Positions 10,884-22,859 of a stretch of 64,000 nt of DNA are shown piece by piece. Below the pieces are notes generated by a model. It ran no database searches. It was not told the DNA's origin and was given only the letters and a program-made list of their open reading frames with translations. Origin of the DNA: Diadema setosum (Eukaryota; Echinodermata; Echinoidea; Diadematoida; Diadematidae); the NCBI GenBank assembly GCA_033980235.1, contig CM067075.1, positions 29,020,385-29,084,384 of the forward strand, given 5' to 3'. The first letter of the stretch is position 1. Each line of letters opens with the position of its first letter. A program made the position numbers and the translations under genes.

Positions 10884-11551
10884 TCTTCCTTCCAAGGTTA
10901 GTCTTCCTTCTTTAACGGTTGACAATGATGTGGTTATTGCTCCATCTAAATCATGTAGAAATCTTGGATTCTACAATGTCCATGTCTGTTCAGATCTCTG
11001 CTGTCTGTAAATCCGTGAAATATCAGTTACGCAATTTGGGTATTATTCGCAAGTATTTAACTCGTTCAGCCACAGAAAAAATAGTTCATGGTCTTATATC
11101 ATCCCGACTTGACTTTGGTAATGCACTCCTATCTCAGCTACCACAATTTCAACTTTCACGGTTACAAAAATTGCAAAATTCAGCAGCCCGCATTAATCCC
11201 TTACCAGGCGAAATACTCACATTACCCGTTTTGTCCTCATTGCACTGGTTACCTGTTGAATCTCGCATTGTATTTAAACTATTACTATTTGTTTTTCATT
11301 GCATACACGCATCTGCCCCAGAGTACAATGTTAATCTACTGACATTTTATAATCCTTCCAGATGTTTAAGGTCATCCGATTGTAGATTGCTTCTTGTTCC
11401 AAAAACGAAGAAATCATGGGGGGATCGGTCATTTGCACATGCTGGACCTTACCTGTGGAATCAGTTGCCTCAAGCTATCCGTCACATTTCGAATGTTGAC
11501 TCCTTTAAAGTTGCCCTCAAGACTCATTTGTTCATGACCATTTTCCAGTAG
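10884..11551 (+). pseudogene. Reverse transcriptase C-terminal fragment (CR1/L2 type)
   Basis: Plus-strand translation shows VDNDVVIAPSKSCRNLGF, then after a +1 shift near 10970 STMSMSVQISAVCKS, QLRNLGIIRKYLTRSATEKI, LDFGNALLSQLP, LQNSAARI, LHWLPVESRIVFKLLLFVF and FKVALKTHLF before a stop. This is the thumb/C-terminal part usual in CR1/L2-clade non-LTR elements. The catalytic RT motifs are missing. It is a 5'-truncated relic with a frameshift. Confidence 0.85.
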
Positions 11552-11619
11552 AATTGTATATTATGATGTATATTTCATATCTTTTATTTCCTTTTATTTC
11601 TTTTTGTTATAACAGAAAT

Positions 11620-12840
11620 ATAAGAGACGGAGAGGGGCGCCGCGCCGCCCCTCTAGAAACGCGACTGCGTCAACCACAAGTTAATGGCAAAACCCAGTCC
11701 TTGCTTTACAGGGAGGCGACTTTTCAAAACTACAAGCTGGCGCAACCTCTCCCCCCCCCCCCCCCGCCCCCATTTTTTTTCTTTTTATACTTCTGTTGTT
11801 TTAACAAAAATAGAAAGGGTGCACCAGAGGGGGATGCGCTTCCTCTCGATTCGCGATTGCGTCATCCATTATTGTCAAAACTCTTGCTTGCCTTTCAGGG
11901 GCGGATCCAGGAATTCCGTACAGGGGAGACACCTTTCAAAATGAAAGGCTGGCGCAACCCCATCCCCCTTATTTTTTTTTTTCGTTTTATTTCTTTTGCT
12001 TAAACGAAAAAAAAGAAAGAGAAAGAAAATGGAGGAGGGGTTACTTTTGTAAAGGCGCCTCCCCTTTACGGAATTCCTGGATCCTCCCCTGTGACGCGTT
12101 ATGACATTTGCAGTAAGTTCGAAAATTTTGACATTTCTGGTCGACGTGTTATGACATTGGCGTGGTTAATCCGTTTTTTACATAATTTTGTGGTTGACGA
12201 AATCGCGGATGAGGGGGGGGGGGCGGCACATCCCCCTCTGTTATCTCCTCTGGTTTTTTGTTTTGTTTTGTTTAAACAACAGAAATAAAAAGAAAAAACG
12301 GGGGGGGGGGGTTGGCAGCGTTTGTTTTGTAAAGGCGCCTCCCTTCTACGGAATAATTCCTGGATTAATCCCTGTAGTGCAAGCAATGGTTTTTGCCATT
12401 AACTTGTGGTTGACGCAGTCGCAAATCTATAAAGTGGGGCGCGGCGCCCCTCCCCGTCTCTATTTTTCTTAAAACAAAAGAAAAAATGAAAAAAAGGGAG
12501 GGAGTTGCGCCAGCCTTTGATTTTGTAAAAGCGCATCCCTTAACAGAATTCCTGGATCATCCCCTGTGACGCGTTATGACATTTTGCAGTAAATTTGGAA
12601 ATTTTGACATTTCTGGTCGACGTGTTATGGCATTTGTGGTTAATTCGATTTTGACATTTGTGGTTGAAGCAATCGCGGATCGAGAGGGGGCGCATCCCTC
12701 TCTGGTGTCCCCTCTCTATATTTTGCTAAAGCAACAGAAATAAAAAGAAGAAAATGGGGGGGGGGGGGGGGGCGCCAGCCTTTGATTTTGTAATGGCGCC
12801 TCCCTTTACGGAGTTCCTGGATCCTCCCCTGTGACGCGTT
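11620..12840. repeat. Cluster of GGCGGATCCAGGAATTCC modules with poly-C/poly-G tracts
   Basis: A module of about 300 bp with GGGGCGGATCCAGGAATTCC or its reverse complement, a poly-C/G run and an A-rich stretch occurs several times in alternating orientation (11895, 12070, 12345, 12545, 12815). The same module appears at 2610, 34440, 36635, 44430 and 46615. It is a common repeat type with no visible protein. Confidence 0.7.
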
Positions 12841-13000
12841 ATGACATTTGCAGTAAATTTGGAAATTTTGACATTTAGGTCGACGTGTTATGACATTTGT
12901 GGTTAATTCGATTTTGGCATTTGTCGTCGACGTGTTATGACATTAGTGGTGATTATGACATTTGTTGTCGACGTGTTATGACATTAGATGTTGTTATGTT
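12565..13000 (+). repeat. Degenerate tandem repeat (TGTTATGACATTTGTGGT type)
   Basis: Repeated segments of GACGYGTTATGACATTTG, often followed by TGGTCGACG, at spacings near 25-50 bp. Related single copies lie upstream at 12090-12150 and downstream at 13310-13340. Confidence 0.7.
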
Positions 13001-13344
13001 ATTGCACGATCCGAATTCAAATGAATTTATTTAAGGATTTTTTGCATCGATCATGATATTACAAAAATGAAATACAGTCATTTCTTTTTGTTTACGAGAC
13101 AATGGAACATGCAGTGTGTACATCCGAATATAAAACTGAGATATATACGTGTACAGATTAAAGAAAAGAGTAAGAGAACACGTCGATTGGGAACCACTCG
13201 GGATAAAGAAAATCAAATGATCTGACTGAAGTAAGGCACATGAATTGGGAGTGTAAATTCAGAAGACTGTTGTCAAATAAGCATATAGCTTGAAGATGCG
13301 ACAGCCACATTAGTGGTTGTTATGACATTAGTGGTCGATTATTG
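13001..13344. other. Gene-free interval
   Basis: AT-rich DNA inside the 8-kb insertion. Short open frames are present, but none shows a domain, splice context or codon pattern that I can support. Confidence 0.6.
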
Positions 13345-13377
<33 letters not shown>

Positions 13378-15115
13378 ATTGCGATCGCTCTTCGTCCGGC
13401 GTCCGTCTTGCGTCGTGCATCGTCCGTCGTGCGTAAGCTTTTTACATTTTCATCTTCTTCTTGAGAACCCCTCATCCGATTTTCACCAAACTTGGCAGGT
13501 AGCATCCCTAGGGGGATAGGAGCTCAATTTGTTCAAGTGGGCACCATACCCCGCCTGGGGGGCCCCCAGAGGGGTCCAAACCCCCCAAAATTAAGGAATC
13601 TTCAAAAATCTTCTTCTCTAGAACCAGAAGTGATAGAGCTAAGTTAATACTATGAATTAGTACATTGATGACTGTAGTTTCAAGTTTGTTCATGGCGGAA
13701 TCAGGGGTGCCCCCCTTGGGACCCAGGGGAGGGGGGTGGGGAGGGGTCCTCATGGGGCCCAAATTGTACATTTTCATCTTTTTCTTGAAAATGCTATTAT
13801 GAATTAATTTTCACCAAAGTTGGCAGGTATACTATTAGCATCCTTTGGGGGAAAGAATCTCATTCCCATCAAATGGGCACCATGCCCCTCCTAAGGGGCC
13901 CCAGGGGCCTAAATTTGAACCGAAATTGTAAATTTTCATCTTTTTCTTGAATACCCTATCACAAATTTTTACTAAACTTGGCAGGTAGCATCCCTAGGGG
14001 GATAGAATCTCAATTCCATCAAATGGGCACTATGCCCCACCTGGGGGCCCCCAGGGGTCCCACCCCCCCCCCCCCCCCCCTCCTGTAAGGAATCTTTACA
14101 GATCTTTTCTCTGGAACCAGAAGTGATTGAGCTGCGTTGATACAATGAGTCAGTATATTGATGACTGTTGTTTCCAGTTTGTTCATGGGAAAATCAGAGG
14201 TCCCCTCCCCCTCCCCCACCCCCTTGGGACCCAAGGAAGCGGGATGGGATGGGGGGGGGTCCAAATGTGGGTCTAAATTTTCATCTTCTTCCTGAAAACA
14301 ACATAATGGATTTTCACCAAACTTGGCAAGTAGCATTTCCATGGGGACACGATCTCAAAGTGTTTGAATGGGCACCATGCTTTCCTTGGGGGCCCCAGGG
14401 GGTCCAAACCTCCTAAATTAATGAATATTCAATAATATTTTTCTCTAGTTCTAATCAAAAGTGATAGGGATTTAAGTCTTTTTTTTCCCCCAAGCTGCAT
14501 AATCCAACATTCTATAAAGTACAGTGTACTCGGCAGGTATTTTTATCAGTGTGATGGAATATGTAAATGGACACCATGCCCCCACTCTCAAAGCTACCCC
14601 CACCATAAGTTTCCAATGTTCTCAGGTAAGAGTCTGCAAGAATGCATGGAAGGTGAACTTGTGATACTCAGGTGGGCTCTGACATGGTGACAGCATATTT
14701 TGAAAGAAAATCATACATTAATGATATTGTGAATTCACCTAACTCCCTCAGCTTTTGAGCATCTGACTTGAAATTTGGCACATTGTGACAGCTATGGTAA
14801 TAGTTTTACAAGCGTCATTTTTTCTTAATGTCAAACATTGTGTTGCCATGGTAACAACATTTTGATGAAAATCATAGAAATTGCTGATTTATTTACTTTA
14901 CTCACTCAGGTTTTGAGCACTTGACTTGAGATATGGCACATTATTGTGAGTGAGCAAAATAAGACATTACTGTACCGTTAATTATATTCAAAGTTGAACA
15001 ATATACATTGTCATGGTATTTTTTTCCCCAAGAAAAGCATACAAAGTAGTTGCTAGTTGAGCTAACTGCCTCAGTGTTTAGTTGGGGTATATTAATCACA
15101 TTGAGTGATACTTCT
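13345..15115 (+). repeat. Repeat element starting AGCTCACCTGAGCCGAAGGC, with internal tandem dimer
   Basis: It begins with a small palindrome (GCTCACCTGAGCCGAAGGCT and the following AAGTGAGCTATTGCGATCGC) and CGTCC-rich spacers. A block starting TTTTCATCTTCTTCTTGAGA, with ACCAAACTTGGCAGGTAGCA, GGGCACCAT and CCAGGGG steps, recurs at 13449, 13770, 13936 and 14279. Long copies are 13449 and 13936, about 487 bp apart. I recall similar sequences as dispersed repeats in molluscs and other marine invertebrates, but that would need a search. There is no protein. Confidence 0.6.
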
Positions 15116-15329
15116 AGTTTGTATTACAATACTTCTTGGATATTGGAGGATCAGATTACATCTGTACCTTCATGAAAAAAGTGCTTGAATATAAAGAAGT
15201 GAATAAACTGTGCATATAGTATGAGTTCATGCAATAGTGGTGTAATTTTCCTTCATACATGTGACTGTACATGTTTATAGACAAACTGATCAATGTAGAG
15301 AGTAGAAAGTGGTCTTGTAAACAAACATT

Positions 15330-15840
15330 GTAAAGTTTAAGAATCAGAAAGAGAGAAGGGGAGAGACAGAGAGAGTATATGAGAAACAAATAAATTGTGT
15401 GATAATTCAAGCAATGATCGAGGAGGGGAAAAATACGCGTAAAATACACGAGTCATGCATTTGAAAAAAGGAGGGGGTCGAGAGAGGTCGGAAAAATGAA
15501 CACTATGCAGAGTGATCGAGTCTTTGAAACTAGTATGAAGAAAAGAGGGGCATGTTTGAGAAACAAAATAATATACCATCAGTATGAAGATAGATTTAGG
15601 ACCTTTATTAGCAACATATATAATAGAGGGGGATTGGGTTTGAGAAATAAAATTAATACATTGTACATGTATATAGTATAGAGGGGGTTTTAGAAACAAA
15701 TCATGTGATATGAAAGGGAGTCAAGGGGATAGAGAGAGTTTGTATTTGGAACAAATACTTATGATGTATGGAGAGACGGGAGAAGAGAAAGAGACGTTTT
15801 AGAAATAGGAGAGTGAGGGGGGTCTGAAAGACAAATAAAT
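15330..15840 (+). repeat. Purine-rich degenerate tandem repeat
   Basis: Repeated GAGAGAGGGG / TTTGAGAAACAAAATAAT-like units at about 75-110 bp spacing. The reverse-strand open frames are rich in Leu, Phe and Ser because of the composition and are not genes. Confidence 0.6.
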
Positions 15841-16011
15841 TACTTTTGATACAATGTATTAATTTTAAAATGAGAAAAATGGCAAACATTTTCCAATGTA
15901 TTTCATTCCATTCAGGTGTCATTAGATTTAAGCGATCATGTTATTTCACAACTCTCTGATGCATGTACATGCACATGTACCAGCCTATTCCGTAACTTTC
16001 ATATTTTTTGT

Positions 16012-16302
16012 TTTGTATTGTTTTGTTTTTCGCACTCTCACTCGTTTACCTACGTACATGTACTAATTGGATGCAGGTCTACCACGGCAAGCAAAACTTT
16101 CACAGCGCGTACAAACACTCACTGATGCACGTGTACGAATCGAATCGGCGCGAGCGGAGGCACTGTACAGTAACCCACAGAACTCTTCGCAACCCGAGCA
16201 GAGTAAGCATCTATAGACGCATCACGAGCGGTTTCATTGAATTAAATTGCGAAAAACCACAGGCTTGCGTGTAAATAAAAAATACGCTGCCAGGGGCCTA
16301 TT
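16012..16302 (+). repeat. Right arm of about 300-bp inverted repeat
   Basis: Partner of 10072-10388 in the opposite orientation. It lies just inside the right end of the 8-kb insertion. Confidence 0.75.
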
Positions 16303-16894
16303 GTATGGCTGTCACTCTCAATGAGTTTGATAGGTATTTTCTATTGAATGTCATGTGACATGTTCTTGGCCAATCACAATTCGACATCATTCTGAGGTGT
16401 TGTATAATGAAAAATATAACATCAACAGAACCATAAGAAATATATAGCATCTTATCAAAACGCAAATATAGTAAGAGGAAAATTAATGAGCAAAATGCAT
16501 TACTTTAAGATAATTGCCATAGTTATCAATGTACCTATAGAAGCACACACATACACACAAACACATGCACATCAACCCACATCTCTTTAGATACCCATTA
16601 ATACTCATCTCATTCGCCCATTCAACACTTGTGAACATACATACGTCAAACAAACAAGGATTATAATATCCCGATGATAAAAGTCCCTATTGATAGAAAA
16701 TTATAAGTACAAACAACATTGATTGAACAATCCCCCCGAAAACAAACAAACAAACAAAGGAACAAAAAGCAAACAAAAAACCAAAAATAACAAAAATCAA
16801 CAACAGATAAAATCAAACAATTCTGTGACCAATTTCAATTATTAGTGCCTGGACTAGCTCTGGACTTTAAGGTTTGCGACTTCATTTATGTGAT

Positions 16895-17120
16895 AATGGC
16901 GTGTGTGTGTGTGTGTGTGTGTGGCCACAAAGGAAACAGTTACATTCTAATGAGCAAGCCACCACGGCACCTATTATTTCCCTACTTCACCTTATCCAAG
17001 CATGTCAAGAGAGAGTATATAGCCAAGACGTGGTTGGACACGAATTCCCGTCACTTCAAATCTCACAGCCGAATTGACGCCAGCCAGTAAAGGCTCAGTA
17101 AAATTACATTCATGAAGTTT

Positions 17121-17158
<38 letters not shown>

Positions 17159-17175
17159 AACACACACACACATGC
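16895..17175. repeat. (TG)n and (CA)n microsatellites flanking a conserved unit segment
   Basis: (TG)n at about 16895-16922 and (CA)n at about 17121-17172 enclose a conserved block with GCCACAAAGGAAACAGTTAC and GCCAGCCAGTAAAGGCTCAG. The same arrangement is at 34460-34735 and 44460-44745 in the flanks of units B and C. Confidence 0.85.
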
Positions 17176-17184
17176 AAACTTCTT

Positions 17185-17477
17185 GGCCCGAATTCACGAA
17201 GGTAGTACAAATGAAACCATGGTTTAAGCCATGGATAAAAACAATGGAAATTGGTCATTTCGTCGACAAAATGGCCGTTTCGTTAACGAAATTATCATTT
17301 CGTGGACGAAATGTTCATTTAGTTACAAAATGTTGTCATTTCGTTACAATATAATCATTTCATCGACGAAAAGACTGATTTCGTAACGAAATGTTCCATG
17401 CGACACTTGACGCTCCATGGTTTTTGTCTATGGTTTAAACCATGGTTTCATTTACACCACTTTCGTGAATTCGGGCC
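17185..17477. mobile_element. MITE with GCCCGAATTCACGAA ends (complete copy)
   Basis: Terminal inverted repeats are GCCCGAATTCACGAA and TTCGTGAATTCGGGC, extended inward by AAACCATGGTTTAA. The interior is made of repeated CATTTCGTNACGAAAT steps. TTG flanks both ends. Units B and C have an empty-site-like sequence (CAAACTTATTGTGTGG at about 34731 and 44744), supporting insertion. Confidence 0.8.
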
Positions 17478-18441
17478 GTTGTGTGGACAACACCGACAAG
17501 CGTATATCAAGGAACGACTTTAGCCATTCTCTGGCATGTGATTATGATTTTATGATCATTTTATTGAGGTGGTAGGTTACCAGAATCACTCAGCGTTGGT
17601 GAGTAAACAACAAGTTCAGCTCGTTGAAATGAAGCAAAGTGGCAAAATATTCCTCAAGAATATTTTTCTCAATCTTACTCTATCAATAGATCCTAAATCC
17701 TTTAGGATTTGGAGTACTACGAAATAAGTCGATAATACAAAGAAGAAACTGGGTCTAAATTCAATATTACGTAGTATTTAAGAAGAAAACCAATTACTAG
17801 TAAGTCAATATCTGACTTTCAAACTAGCGTTCGCGTCTGATTTCATATCCATGTCCAACATCCATGTCTAATGTCGCCGATCTGTAGAGAAAAAGAGATA
17901 ACGGAGAAAGCAGAATTGAAATCACATCGTACTTTTATCACTTGATTTTTGTAAAACATGGCGGTCCAAAGAATGTTATATTCTACCCCTACCAGTCAAT
18001 ATCTGTTATGATAGATTACGTTTTACAGAAGAGTACATTACTGTTTATAGACCTACTACTAGTCTACTAGTAACTAACGACGCATAATAACGTTAGGCTT
18101 TTTATGTCCACTAACGACGTTAGTACTAACGTTAGGCTCAAGTCCAGTAACGACGCAGGTCCAAAAGATCAGCAGAGGCTACGAGTAGGCCTAACACTAG
18201 TTACATAAGACTCATTGAGATGTGTTTCAGGATAGGCCTACCGGCGGAATTAGGGGTCTGCTTAGTGTGCGTGCTGGACCAGACCTTGGAATTGGACTAC
18301 ATCTAGATCGAGTTCTTGGCGTAGGCTACGCCTGTTTGTCTTTTTGTCTTTGAAGTCAGTAAGCCTCAATAAGTGGGACATATAGGCCCTAGATCTATAC
18401 TCACAAAACAACTTTAGGCCTAACGTTAAAGCCCAAACAAA

Positions 18442-19313
18442 GTTCTGGTATGCCTGCAAAAGTTGTCAAATTTTGCTCCAAAATGTGAACGTATGCCTAG
18501 GAAATGTGCGGAATAACGCTGTAATAACAAGATATTCGATGGGTAAGGACAAAAATGGGATATATTAACCAAAGACATTCAGTCTCGGAACTTACCCGAA
18601 CGGGGTCAGGCTAGACTCGGACTCGGGGATAACTCGGCCTCGCTTTGCTTGACGGCGGGATGATGAGTTGTACTGCTACTGGTTTTCCCTCTGGATTTTA
18701 CAGTACTATGCATACGGGAGCGGCCTGTATAAACTACATTGTAGCGTTCTGGCTACTCGCAGTAATGGTCCGAGTTGTTACAACACGCGCATCAAAAACC
18801 TCTTTGGCGCGCATGCAAAATTAGAGTGCGCCTCTCAAGCACCTCTAAAAACAATCAAAGACAATTGATAAACAACAACAAAAACTTCAAAGACCGCGCG
18901 TCTCAGCAACTGAGGTGATGTGCGTATTATAAAGCGTCTATGCTAGTAGGCTTGAGGACCGCGCGCTGTCCATTTGTTTTGTACAGGATTAGCACGCACT
19001 TTCCTGTCTGCTCAGTAAGGCCTCGTTTGGCCGGTGCCCGTAGTATTATAGAGTACTGATGAACATGGCGATCACGAACTGTGTGTAAATTGTCTGAAAT
19101 AGGGTCGAGTTTTCCCTGAGACCGAGTTAGTCTGGAGCCTTCTGGAATAAAAGTCGGTTTACCGACTTTTATTATTTTTCTCAAAATACTCCAAAACGAC
19201 TCATCATTCCGGCAAACCGCGTCAGCCAGGTAAGTTTCTTTGTAGACTCTTTCGATATATTGCAAGCAAATATGAAATGGTGTCAGACGGGTTCTCAAGC
19301 CCTTACCAGAACT
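18442..19313. mobile_element. Nested insertion in the left arm of the 7-kb element
   Basis: The right arm is continuous where the left arm is broken between 18441 and 19314. The edges carry short inverted AGTTCTGGTA / TACCAGAACT. A minus-strand open frame (18927-19298, 123 aa) and a consensus plus-strand donor CAG-GTAAGT near 19230 lie inside. I cannot assign either to a gene. Confidence 0.5.
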
Positions 19314-19805
19314 TAGTTTTCACTTTAATTTTCATTTGTTTCGTAGATCTAACAATAGAATCTAACGTTACATCACATGCGTCCAAATTGGCTCCCCAGT
19401 AGAGCATCATCTATTTCTCCCCCTTATGTGATTTTTAGTCAATTTGTGTCGTGCCAGGTAAACGTACCTTCTGTCACAGGAATCTGTAGCAATTTCAAAA
19501 TCAGTTTTCTTTTACCTCTGTTGCAGAGATGTAAATTGCAACGTTAGAAACTATTCACAAATACAATGTTTTGCAAACCTGCTCGGTGTCGTAGTCCTTC
19601 TCCATTTGTTCGATGTCAATAAATTGCCCTCGTTCTAAGAACTGAACTGAACAATTATGTCTAATTAGACCAAAGCGCTTGTTTAGTGGATTTAAAATCC
19701 TTATCCTCCAAAATCTTATCGAGCTCGTCGTCGTTCATTATAGACAAAACGGGGTTCTATTTTGAAGTGTGAATCCAAACTTCCCGGGCCGAATGATACG
19801 TGCAT

Positions 19806-19849
19806 ACCAAAGAGTATAGAAGCTAACGCAAGCTTCTATACTCTTTGGT
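19806..19849. repeat. Perfect 19-bp hairpin, 6-nt loop
   Basis: ACCAAAGAGTATAGAAGCT, loop AACGCA, then AGCTTCTATACTCTTTGGT. The direct repeat TGCATACC lies across both shoulders. It could be a tiny fold-back element or a structured RNA, and I see nothing that decides. Confidence 0.7.
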
Positions 19850-19924
19850 GCATACCTACTTAAACGTTGTTTATATCTACTCCTATTGACCGATTCGGGT
19901 TCGTTGAGGGCAGCAGACATTTTA

Positions 19925-20335
19925 TGGCGGTGGCGTGGGCGCAGCCACCGAACTAAAACATAGTGGAATGCGTGTTCACCCAGGAAATGCGCAGCCACCA
20001 AAACTTGCTACCACCGCCATTTTGTTAGGTCAATTTTTCCTTAGTTATATGGAGTGCGGGCTGTGTCTCCGAAGCGTAAGCCATTGTCATAATTATACAA
20101 ACGTGCATTGTTACGTCATAATCACTAGCCACTGGACGGCGTACTCTTGCTTGCGCGCGTACCAGTGGCCCAGTCTGACCGCGCCTAAGCGTGCACTCCA
20201 TATAAGGAAAAATTGCCCTAAGAAGATGGCGACGCAACACGTTAATTTGGCTGCACGGTCTCGTGTATGTTGGGAATAGGGACACGCATTCCACTATATT
20301 TTAGTTCGGTGGGCGCAGCCGGCCATGAGCTCAAA
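19925..20335. mobile_element. Nested MITEs
   Basis: The inner element (about 20030-20220) has ends AATTTTTCCTTAGTTATATG and CATATAAGGAAAAATT. The outer pair is CATAGTGGAATGCGTGTTCA facing GGGACACGCATTCCACTATA, with GCGCAGCC and GGTGG motifs. Poly-C runs follow (20371-20390, 20416-20430). Nothing is encoded. Confidence 0.65.
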
Positions 20336-21179
20336 TTGCGGTGTTTTAGTTCGGTGGTCTCAGCCGACCCCCCCCCCCCCCCCCCCCCCACCTGCTCTCC
20401 CCCACCTGCTCTCCCCCACCCCCCCCCCCCGACAACATCTTTATCGCGCACTTACAGGTTCGCGCACTAAGCAAGCATTCGCGCACTCAGTACGAGACGC
20501 CCATTGGCTAAAGCAGTTTTTCATTCTGCGCGCGTGCTAATGTAGGGAGAGGGGTGGGGAGTGGGAAGGGGGGGGGGGGTCGGCTGAGACACCGCGTAAT
20601 GGCGCTGCCCATGCCAAAAATACACATAGCGCGTCACAGAATCGGTCAATAGGGAGCTTTCGATTGAGGACGCAATGAGATCTGCGACGTAAATTGTGCG
20701 TGTCGTGTGCACATTTCAGCCGTTGGCATAGTTACAAGCTTGAAGTCCTGCGTCCATCTCGAATCTACTTCGGTAGTAGGCCAAAATAACGTCGTTCTAG
20801 AATCACGGACGTAAGCCACTTGGTAACTAGAGGAGTTAGCCAATCAGAGACAGACGGACCTTATTTGGCAAGTCCCCGTTTATGAATGGAACCATGCCCG
20901 CCCGCCTATTTTGCACACTTCACATGCACAGCTAGCTAAACAACAGCAAACGATTGAACCATTTCTGTATCGCTTGTAATGCCGCTAGCTAGCGCCCTTG
21001 TACAGTACCAGTGTACGCGCCCCGCGGAGTAGTGGGCTGTGATCATCCACTGCATCGGGGCCAGGGTGGAGGCTGCAGCTGCGCTGTCCCCCCCCCCCCC
21101 CCCCCGTGGGACTGCAGCGTTGCATAACATTCTTGGAGGGACCGATATGGATTCTGAAAACAATGACGCCATTTCGGTA

Positions 21180-22460
21180 AGTTTAAACTAGAATATAGAC
21201 TATAACTGTTAGTATTAGTGATACTGTCTAGTAATAGATAAATCAACATCTATCTAACGTTAAATTGACAGATCTAACGACCAACGTCAGCTATTTTTAA
21301 CATGTTGTTAACAAAGCTAGACTTAGAATCTAGACTCTAAATAACGTTAAGTCTAACGTTAAAAAAAAATTAGGAGGTTGATATGACAAGACTTCACAAG
21401 AATCTCTCTAACAAGTAACGTTAGGCCTAACGGTTAGGCCTAACGTTAGATCTAGAAATGAACTAGAACTAGCTGTGTTAGGGTCTAACAAATTATAGGC
21501 CTACTGACGTTTCTTTCTAACACGGTCACGGGTAACTACACGCAGCCGCTGTCGCGAAGGGGAGTTTGCACAGCGGTCTGGTCAGGCTAGGTCACGGGTA
21601 GATTTCTACTTCGAGAAGTTGTAGTATTAATACACTTTAGACCCACAGGTTAATAACTGGTTAGAATTAGATCTAGCCTACCTATACTATTCTAACAACG
21701 TTAATAATCTAACGTTGTTATGCCTAACGTTAACACGTAACTTTAGTCCTAACGTTAGATCTAACGTTAGATGTTCCAAGACTAACATGTCAGACCTCCA
21801 TGTCTAGACTTAGATAACGTCACTCACTACTAACTGTACTGATGTAGCCAGATCTAACGTGAGAGTCGTTAGATCTGGTTAGGGCCTAGGTGGTCTATTG
21901 TACTTGTAGTTGTAGTAGCCTACAGCTAGTACCTTTTCTACAGGTGTAGACTCTAACACGTACCAGGTAACGTTAGAACCTGTTTAACAAGGTTAGATCT
22001 AACGTGTTAGGGCCTAGTGTTTTGCAACCCTAGCTAGATGATTATGAAAGACACGATTTAGGATAGATTCTAACGTTATAGGTCTAGGCCCTATAGCTAG
22101 CCAAGGAAGTAACGTTGGCTCTACGTCCATGTGTACCGTTTAAGTCGTTAGACATCTACATGTAAACGTTAAAGTTAACGTTGGTTATTAGGCCTATTAA
22201 CGTAGGCCTTTGATGTCAAGATCTTGGCGTTAAGAACAGCACCATAACACTAATACGAACAGTAACACTGACACTACAGTTAGACCGTAACATTAAACCT
22301 CCTAACATTGAGTTAGATCTAACGTTAGGAGGTCTAAGTTAACGTTAGAAACAGGTTCTTAACGTTAACATTAGGCCTAGTTAGTTAGATCTAACGTTAA
22401 TGTTTTAATCTGATCATGTTTATGAAGTGGTTGTAAACATGCATGTGTTTAGACCTCTAG
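21180..22460. repeat. AACGTTAG / AGATCTAACG / TAGGCCTA-rich block
   Basis: Very frequent palindromic 6-mers (AACGTT, AGATCT, AGGCCT, TCTAGA) occur in short irregular arrays on both strands. There is no open frame of note. Such blocks are familiar in echinoderm genomes. The same words occur in the arms of the surrounding 7-kb element. Confidence 0.7.
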
Positions 22461-22465
22461 ATTAA

Positions 22466-22859
22466 AAGGGATCGTACAGTTCTGGTCGAGACCTAATTTC
22501 AGGTTTCTAACATTTTTGGTGAGATAATGAGAAACCTCTTATGAAATATGAAAGAATATATAATTCTATGAGGAATTCAACGTTTATTTGATGAAAATTG
22601 GTTTTGAAATGTCTGAGATCCAAAAAAGAGCGATTCTGATGGAGTGTGGGACCCAGACTTTGTTACGATTGCTTTGTTTTACCCGTACCTAACTTTTGGA
22701 TGTTTCAGTCATTCCAAACCCGATTTTCATCAAATAAACTTTGAATTCCTCTTGAAATGGTATACTCTGTACTATTTCATAAGTGTTTTCTTGGTATCTC
22801 GCAAAAAGTTAAAAGCCCAATTCTCATCTCCACCAATACTGTAGTAGTGTATCATTCCT
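22466..22859. mobile_element. TTAA-flanked MITE, AGGGATCGTA family
   Basis: It starts AGGGATCGTACAG, ends GTATCATTCCT, and has TTAA on each side. The interior matches a second copy at 42222-42560 (GTGGGACCCA, CCTAATTTCAGGTTTCTAAC). The small open frame inside is part of the element and not a gene. Confidence 0.75.

Larger units (their letters stand above)
8568..16412. mobile_element. 8-kb composite insertion in the upstream flank of gene A
   Basis: Unit B is continuous across the matching point (ACGAATATAACATCAACAG near 30390), whereas unit A is split between about 8396 and 16412. The outer ends are inverted: TTCGTTTTATACAACACC at 8568 and GGTGTTGTATAATGAA at 16397-16412. Inside are an inverted pair of about 300-bp arms (10072-10388 and 16012-16302), a reverse transcriptase fragment, palindromic MITEs and several simple repeats. 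No transposase is visible. It is best read as a non-autonomous DNA element that collected further insertions. Confidence 0.55.
263..17990. repeat. Tandem unit A (peptide gene A plus flanks, heavily interrupted)
   Basis: Segments 263-415, 2143-8395 and 16412-17990 align by eye with units B, C and D in the same order: the block with GGGCGGAT and GAGCTGAATGGGG, the exons, the promoter, the AT-rich upstream block, a TG/CA microsatellite pair and a final flank ending near TTATCACTTGATTTT. Younger insertions break the unit at 464-2104, 3310-5785 and 8396-16412. It is the most diverged of the four units, so probably the oldest split. Confidence 0.75.

Noticed and set aside
10505..11010. Open frames rich in Tyr-Ile repeats
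   Set aside because: These are translations of TA microsatellites and a palindromic MITE. The same artefact occurs at 50866-51378.
18927..19298. 123-aa minus-strand open frame that looks protein-like
   Set aside because: It lies in a nested insertion, has no recognised motif, and a strong plus-strand donor crosses it. Kept only as a note within the insertion entry.
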